From assembly GCA_947627285.1 (NCBI GenBank), contig CANQVL010000027.1, positions 1 to 37,420 of the forward strand: DNA of 37,420 nt, given 5' to 3'. Source of the DNA: an uncultured Oscillospiraceae bacterium (lineage in GTDB: Bacteria; Bacillota; Clostridia; Oscillospirales; Oscillospiraceae). A model generated the notes under the pieces. The model was not told the origin of the DNA. It saw only the letters and a program-made list of their open reading frames with translations, and made no database searches. Position 1 is the first letter of the stretch, and the number at the start of each line of letters is the position of its first letter. Both the position numbers and the translations under genes were made by a program. This document shows positions 34,308-37,420 of the stretch, one piece after another.

Positions 34308-34341
34308 AACGGGCGTCTGACCGCAGTCAGACGTCCGTTTT
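34308..34341 (+). terminator. Terminator of the LRR gene
   Basis: AACGGGCGTCTGAC pairs with GTCAGACGTCCGTT around CGCA, with one G-T pair, and is followed by TTTT. It should also be bidirectional for the minus-strand hydrolase gene that ends at 34369. Confidence 0.8.
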
Positions 34342-34368
34342 AAGTGACACGCGTCATTCTACCGCCGC

Positions 34369-35271
34369 TCATATGCAGCGGTAGATGCGGCGCAACAGCT
34401 CCGGATGCAATTGGGCGCAGTTGGGGAGGTAGTTGAGGACGTGCTGGACGTATAAGACGCTCGATCGTCTCTTGGGCTCAATCACCGCCAACGCTCCTGC
34501 CGCGCCGTCCCAGCCGAACTCCCCCTTCGGGAACTCGTCGTCGACCAGGTGGACGCGCATACCCAGTGCGTAGCCCTCGGCCTCGGAGGGCTTCATGGTG
34601 TCGTGGTAGTCACGGAGGGGCTGGCCAGAGAGCTGATTTTCAGTCATTATCGTGACTGTTTCGGGCTTTAATATCCGTGCTCCGTTTGCTCCCTTACCGC
34701 CGCAGGCCAGGGCATCCAGGAGGGGGATGTAGTCCTCCGCCCGGCAACAGATGCCCGCGCCGCCGGAGTCGTAGTCCGGGGTCAGCTGGTGGGTGTTATC
34801 CCAATCCACCTCAAACATGTAAAGCTCCTTATCGTGCCAACACAGCTGCGTGGGCATCCGGGTCATTTGAGCCGTGTTTGGCCGGAAGGTGACGCCGGTA
34901 ACACCCAGGGGGGCAAAGATGTGGTTTTGGAGGTAGTCGGAGAACCGCTCCCCGGAGACGGCCTCGATGACAGCGGCCATCACGTCGTGGCACATGCTGT
35001 AGCGGAAATGGGTACCGGGGTCGAACTCCAGGGGTTCTTCGGCCAGCATATGTATCAGCTCCCTTGTCCCGGCGTTCTTCGCCTTCGCCCTTTGGATGGA
35101 TGGTAGTGTCTGGTCATAGCTAAGACCGCCGGTCATGGTCATGAGGTTGCGGATGGTCATAAGGCTTTTTGCGGGGCGAATCGAGCCGCTTTCCCTGACC
35201 TTCATGTTGGCGTACTCAGGCAGATATTTTGATACGGGGTCATCAAGACCGAGGAGCCCCTGTTCCCACAA
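34369..35271 (-). pseudogene. Serine hydrolase (beta-lactamase family), N-terminally truncated
   Basis: The frame of about 300 residues is homologous to class C beta-lactamase/D-alanyl carboxypeptidase-type hydrolases from LWEQGLLGLDDPVSKYLPEY on. The conserved N-terminal part (roughly the first 70 residues) with the catalytic Ser-X-X-Lys is missing. The Tyr motif appears as FRYSMCHDV (YSN expected) and the KTG-like block as FGWDGAAG. The only in-frame start is a TTG at 35271 directly after a TAG, with no ribosome binding site. Without the nucleophile it cannot be active, so it is called a pseudogene. The break lies at the junction with the 5'-truncated SLH gene. Confidence 0.75.
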
Positions 35272-35274
35272 CTA

Positions 35275-36138
35275 CATTGTGGCGGTCATAAGTATTACGA
35301 CACCCTCCAAGATGCCGTTAATGCCGTGCAGGACGATCAGACCATCACTCTCAACAAAAATTGCGACAAAGACGTAAACGTCAGCCGCACAGTCAAATTT
35401 AAGCTTGACACTGACGGCAAAGAATTCACCGGCGAGATAAAGGGCTCCGGCTATTATGCAGTTACAAAGGGCGAGCCGGATGGCACCACGGTCGAGTATA
35501 CCGTCTACTACGCCGGCCCCTACACCTACTCTGTGAAGACCGAGGCGGCTGAGAACGTGGAGCTCAAGGTCTCCGCCACCAGCGTCCCCGCCGGCGAGAC
35601 CGTCACCGTCACCCCGGCCCCCGCCGAGAACTACCACGTCTCCGCCGTGACCGTCACCGCCGCCAACGGCAAGGATGTTGAGGTCACCGACAACAAGGAC
35701 GGCACCTACACCTTCAAAATGCCCGCCTCCAACGTAACCGTCACAGCAACGACCTACGAGTGCCCGTCCCTGGCGTTCCCCGACATTGACCTCACCCAGT
35801 GGTATCACCCCTACACCGACTACGCCATAGCCCACGACCTCATGGTGGGCACCGACCTGGGATTCGAGCCCAACGACATCATCAACCGTGAGCAGATGGC
35901 GGCGATGCTCTACTTCTACGAGCAGAAGCTGGGCGCCGGCGGCTTCACCGGCGACTGGATGTTCAATCTGCCCTACGACGACGCTGCCGACATCTCCGAC
36001 TGGGCGTTCGAGGCCGTGGCCTGGTGCACCATGAAGGAGGTCATCAAGGGCGACAACAACAAATTCAACCCCGCCCACACCTCCAACAGGGCCCAGCTCG
36101 CAACAATCCTCTCACTCTACGACCAGTTGACAAAGTAA
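35275..36138 (+). pseudogene. 5'-truncated SLH surface protein (paralogue of the 16149 protein)
   Basis: The 287-codon frame is open from the junction, with the sequence GGHKYYDTLQDAVNAV typical of repeats in gut surface proteins. It has no start codon with a ribosome binding site and no signal peptide. It then has the beta module NYHVSAVTVTAANG and GTYTFKMPASNVTV and an SLH region. The last part is closely related to the 16149 protein but has only two SLH repeats, because the first half of the first joins the second half of the second (at FEPNDIINREQMAAM). The 3'-UTR module is also shared. It is a silent remnant, or a cassette that needs rearrangement for expression. Confidence 0.75.
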
Positions 36139-36152
36139 CACAAATTCTTCCA

Positions 36153-36215
36153 TATCACCTCAAATTCCCACCCCCGAGTCGGTACTAGCCGACACGGAGG
36201 CACAGGGAAGAAAAC
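36153..36215 (+). repeat. SLH 3'-UTR module, copy 2
   Basis: Second copy of the block at 19146-19206, with the same start TATCACCTCAAATTCCCACC and the same order of elements before the terminator. Bases differ at scattered positions, so the duplication is not recent. Confidence 0.7.
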
Positions 36216-36217
36216 TC

Positions 36218-36243
36218 ACGCCCCGCACGCGCGGGGCGTTTTT
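36218..36243 (+). terminator. Terminator of the second SLH gene
   Basis: ACGCCCCGC pairs with GCGGGGCGT around an ACGC loop, followed by TTTTT. It is a strong intrinsic terminator, 80 bp after the SLH stop, and it shields recombinase 2. Confidence 0.88.
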
Positions 36244-36287
36244 GTATCCCAAAATCCGGGTGAAAAATTCTCCAATTGACCTCAATG

Positions 36288-36317
36288 TTGTTTAAAACGC
36301 TCCGCCGATGTTAAAAT
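36288..36317 (+). promoter_or_regulatory. Conserved promoter of recombinase 2
   Basis: TTGTTT (36288-36293) and TAAAAT (36312-36317) are 18 bp apart. The hexamers, their spacing and the intervening AAAACGCT match recombinase 1's upstream block. Confidence 0.65.
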
Positions 36318-36356
36318 ATTTAATGTGATATATTAAGTAAAAGGAGCGATAATTGT

Positions 36357-37172
36357 ATGATAAACGATCTTATGGGGTTTGAGGCGGAGCTGAGGGGGAA
36401 GGAGAGGTCGCAGGGGACGCGGGAGCAGTACCTTCGCGCGGTCGCGAGATTTTTGACGGATATGGCAGACGCACCCCTGACACATGAGGCTGTGGCGGAG
36501 TGGCGCGACGGGCTGCTGCGTGAGGGGTACGCCGCGGCAACCGTCAACGCCATGGTCGCGGCGGTGAACGCGTATTTTGACTACCTCGGTTGCCCCGAGC
36601 TGCGCGTGAAGGCCATTCGCGTCCAGCGCAGCGCCTTCCGGGAGCAGGCGAGGGAGCTTACCCGCGAGGAGTACGAGCGCCTCCTGGACGCCGCCTCCGA
36701 GCGCCTGAGACTGATCATGGAGACGATATGCTCCACAGGAATTCGCGTCTCGGAGCTCAGATATATAACCGTCGAAGCCGCGAGAGCAGGGGAGGCGCGC
36801 ATAAGCCTGAAAGGGAAGCTCAGAACAATACTCATGCCGTGCAAGCTATGCCGGAAGCTTTTGAAATACGCCAAAAAGCAAAACACCGCGTCCGGCGAGA
36901 TATTCCTCACCGGACGCGGAAAACCGATCACGCGCCGACAAATCTGGGCGGAGATGAAGGCCTTAGCCAAAAAAACAGGCGTGGAGGCTACAAAAATCTT
37001 CCCCCACAACCTGAGACATTTATTCGCGAGAACCTTTTACCGCGTCTGCCGCGATATCGTAAAGCTTGCCGATGTCCTTGGACACAGCTCCGTTGAAACC
37101 ACCCGCATCTACCTCATCACCACCGGCGCAGAACACCGCCGCGCGCTGGACAAGATGAAGCTCGTTATATAG
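36357..37172 (+). CDS. Tyrosine site-specific recombinase 2 (paralogue of 14987)
   Basis: This 271-residue enzyme has the same length as recombinase 1 and is clearly paralogous. The catalytic residues sit at the same numbers: Arg130 (TGIRVSEL), Lys154, His217 and Arg220 (PHNLRH), His243 and Tyr252. The N-terminal 90 residues, which contact DNA, diverge more than the catalytic domain. The ribosome binding site AAAGGAG precedes ATG. An inverted-repeat site begins 2 bp after the stop. It presumably flips the adjacent promoter segment. XerC/D-type chromosome resolution is unlikely, as there are two local copies, each tied to its own repeat. Confidence 0.9.
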   Translation: MINDLMGFEAELRGKERSQGTREQYLRAVARFLTDMADAPLTHEAVAEWRDGLLREGYAAATVNAMVAAVNAYFDYLGCPELRVKAIRVQRSAFREQARELTREEYERLLDAASERLRLIMETICSTGIRVSELRYITVEAARAGEARISLKGKLRTILMPCKLCRKLLKYAKKQNTASGEIFLTGRGKPITRRQIWAEMKALAKKTGVEATKIFPHNLRHLFARTFYRVCRDIVKLADVLGHSSVETTRIYLITTGAEHRRALDKMKLVI

Positions 37173-37174
37173 TC

Positions 37175-37193
37175 ACAAAATAATCATTTTGCC
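37175..37193 (+). repeat. Inversion site a of locus 2
   Basis: ACAAAATAATCATTTTGCC lies 2 bp after the recombinase 2 stop. It contains the dyad CAAAAT-AATC-ATTTTG. Its perfect 19-bp reverse complement is at 37344-37362. Confidence 0.88.
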
Positions 37194-37277
37194 CTCGATT
37201 TGCGGCTCCGTTACCCCGTAATTTCATTCGTTAAAAAAATTTTTTCAAAAAAATGTTGTTTTACCGATGTAAACCCC

Positions 37278-37306
37278 TTGATATTTTTTACGGATAATGC
37301 TATACT
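37278..37306 (+). promoter_or_regulatory. Promoter inside invertible segment 2 (ON-type orientation)
   Basis: TTGATA (37278-37283) and TATACT (37301-37306) are separated by exactly 17 bp on the plus strand. It points out of the window, away from recombinase 2, presumably towards a third SLH gene. Transcription would start near 37313 and pass through sites b and c. Confidence 0.75.
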
Positions 37307-37343
37307 GAGCGCAGTCGAGATCCGTTGTGCGCCCTTATGTAGA

Positions 37344-37362
37344 GGCAAAATGATTATTTTGT
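37344..37362 (-). repeat. Inversion site b of locus 2
   Basis: GGCAAAATGATTATTTTGT is the exact inverted partner of site a. Flanking bases ATGTAGA (37337-37343) recur before site c and resemble the ATGTAGGG block that follows the promoter on the minus strand at locus 1. Confidence 0.88.
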
Positions 37363-37399
37363 CCCAAGCAGCCCTTTCCTTTTTTAATACTATATAATC

Positions 37400-37420
37400 A
37401 TGTAGAGGCAAAATGATTAT
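37400..37420 (-). repeat. Inversion site c of locus 2 (cut by the window edge)
   Basis: Bases 37400-37420 repeat 37337-37357 exactly (21 bp, 63-bp period). It is a third copy of the site in the same orientation as site b; the last five bases lie outside the window. It offers a second possible partner for site a. Confidence 0.75.

Overview
The window looks like chromosomal DNA of a GC-rich gut-type Clostridia bacterium, most likely Oscillospiraceae (inference). The grounds are Gram-positive genes (AddAB rather than RecBCD, an LtaS-type lipoteichoic acid synthase, SLH surface proteins), AGGAGG ribosome binding sites, GGC/GCC-rich codons and hits of the BspA-like LRR and Rpn type. No taxonomic marker was searched.

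Layout. 0.1-2.0 kb: a PadR regulator with a DUF1700 and a DUF4097 envelope protein. 2.0-5.1 kb (minus): a 4Fe-4S protein and an LtaS-type sulfatase. 5.3-12.25 kb: addB-addA, divergent from ltaS across a short region holding a palindrome. 12.3-12.6 kb: rpmE (L31) and its terminator, then a cluster of hairpins and a minus-strand cell-wall protein. 13.96 kb: tRNA-Val(TAC), followed by a structured non-coding stretch. 14.9-19.2 kb: a tyrosine recombinase, a short segment bounded by inverted repeats, and a 993-residue SLH surface protein. 19.3-23.5 kb: a decayed zone with fragments of a surface protein, of a mobile-element HAD nucleotidase, of small paralogous genes and of an IS1182-type transposase, plus one intact Rpn-type nuclease gene. 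23.5-34.3 kb: a co-directional cluster with an HTH protein, an M48 metallopeptidase, three dynamin-related proteins (one without a P-loop), a small membrane protein, an HD-domain small alarmone hydrolase, a BtpA/SgcQ TIM-barrel protein and an LRR protein. 34.4-37.4 kb: a serine hydrolase and an SLH protein, both missing their 5' ends and meeting head to head, then a second tyrosine recombinase with its own inverted-repeat segment running off the window.

Two systems stand out. (1) Two recombinase/inverted-repeat/promoter modules appear to be promoter inversion switches for SLH surface proteins. At locus 1 a good promoter in the invertible segment points away from the SLH gene (OFF as assembled); at locus 2 the promoter points downstream (ON as assembled). 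Both loci share the half-sites CAAAAT...ATTTTG but have different 4-nt centres (TACA or AATC), which would keep each switch to itself. (2) The dynamin cluster puts an M48 peptidase beside two complete dynamin-like GTPases, a degenerate one and a ppGpp-hydrolase-like enzyme. That combination suggests a membrane-stress or anti-phage module and recalls the mitochondrial OMA1-OPA1 pair. The functions of both systems are inferred from sequence alone.
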